64,000 bases of DNA from Siphlonurus alternatus (lineage: Eukaryota > Arthropoda > Insecta > Ephemeroptera > Siphlonuridae), in assembly GCA_949825025.1 (NCBI GenBank), contig OX463781.1, forward strand, positions 46,574,317-46,638,316, read 5' to 3'. Shown one piece after another: positions 63,576 through 64,000 of the stretch (within the stretch, counting starts at the first letter, position 1; each line of letters opens with the position of its first letter). The notes below the pieces were generated by a model. The model saw nothing but the letters and a program-made list of their open reading frames with translations, did no database searches and was not told the DNA's origin. Made by a program: the position numbers and the translations under genes.

Positions 63576-64000
63576 AACCCCAGGAAGGGAGCATGTAATT
63601 TTCACTCTGCTTTAAACAATCCTTCCAGAAACCCCGTAAGACTGTTAGTTATTATTATATGAACATTTGGCTTGCTGCAAAGCGAAGAAGAACAAGTAGT
63701 GTTTGTGTTGCGGTAGCATTACATCAGAAGGTACTCTCCGAACAAGTTGAGACTTGTCAACACTCCTCCAGACTTGCGAAGGATCCTCAACTACGTCGTG
63801 TCTTGACAGGTGTCGTCTCAGGAGGCAGTTCTGGAAACACAACAGGAAATAGAAATTTAGCTCAAAGATGTTCCATCACAGTTAGGTTCTTGTACACTTG
63901 AAGAGGTTTAAAATTTAATATTGTAATTATATTTATTATATCACTGTAGCAGGTATAATGATTTTTAAATTAAAAGCACTCAGAATACATTAGGCCTGTT

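Larger units (their letters stand above)
59583..64000 (+). other. 3' UTR and downstream flank
   Basis: Several AATAAA motifs, the nested family A elements, a 15-base inverted pair TATCGACCGTGGTCA (63144-63158) with TGATCACGGTCGATA (63280-63294), and the family C repeat. No further gene was recognised. Confidence 0.5.

Overview
The window is AT-rich eukaryotic nuclear DNA. Long introns, GT-AG splice sites, many (GA)n/(CT)n microsatellites, dense short hairpin transposons and an insect-type carbonic anhydrase-related protein suggest an arthropod, probably an insect and possibly a hemipteran. The order is a guess from overall character only.

One gene is recognised with confidence. A carbonic anhydrase-related protein of the CA10/CA11 type lies on the + strand from 23403 to 59582, in eight coding exons: 23403-23539, 26043-26231, 33121-33216, 36960-37026, 41513-41667, 54758-54889, 59190-59235 and 59560-59582. 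All junction phases agree. Joined, they encode 281 residues covering nearly the whole CA-like domain to the stop codon. The start codon, signal peptide and first part of the domain are missing; the exon or exons carrying them were not found and are probably left of position 1 or in the first 23 kb. Two of the three zinc-binding histidines are kept (HVH) and the third is Gln, so it is probably catalytically dead. Two conserved Cys and three N-glycosylation sequons fit a secreted protein.

Layout: 1-18.7 kb is noncoding, with microsatellites, CRE-containing repeats, one hairpin element and a 5'-truncated non-LTR retrotransposon (about 15.9-16.8 kb). From 18.7 to 23.06 kb lies an unusual block: a G-rich tract, short direct repeats, a 390-bp foldback, an 80-bp repeat and a 2.2-kb GC-rich unclassified sequence full of GGGCCC palindromes, ending about 340 bp before the first recognised exon. 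The rest is exons and introns. The introns hold a 2.0-kb near-perfect inverted repeat with tRNA-like modules (39298-41309), a MITE family carrying CTCF-like motifs, small hairpins just beside splice donors, and several palindromic regulatory-looking clusters. After 59582 the sequence is 3' flank with nested MITEs.

Most open reading frames outside the exons are fortuitous. A small antisense frame with a signal-peptide-like start (27475-27681, - strand) is listed at low confidence.
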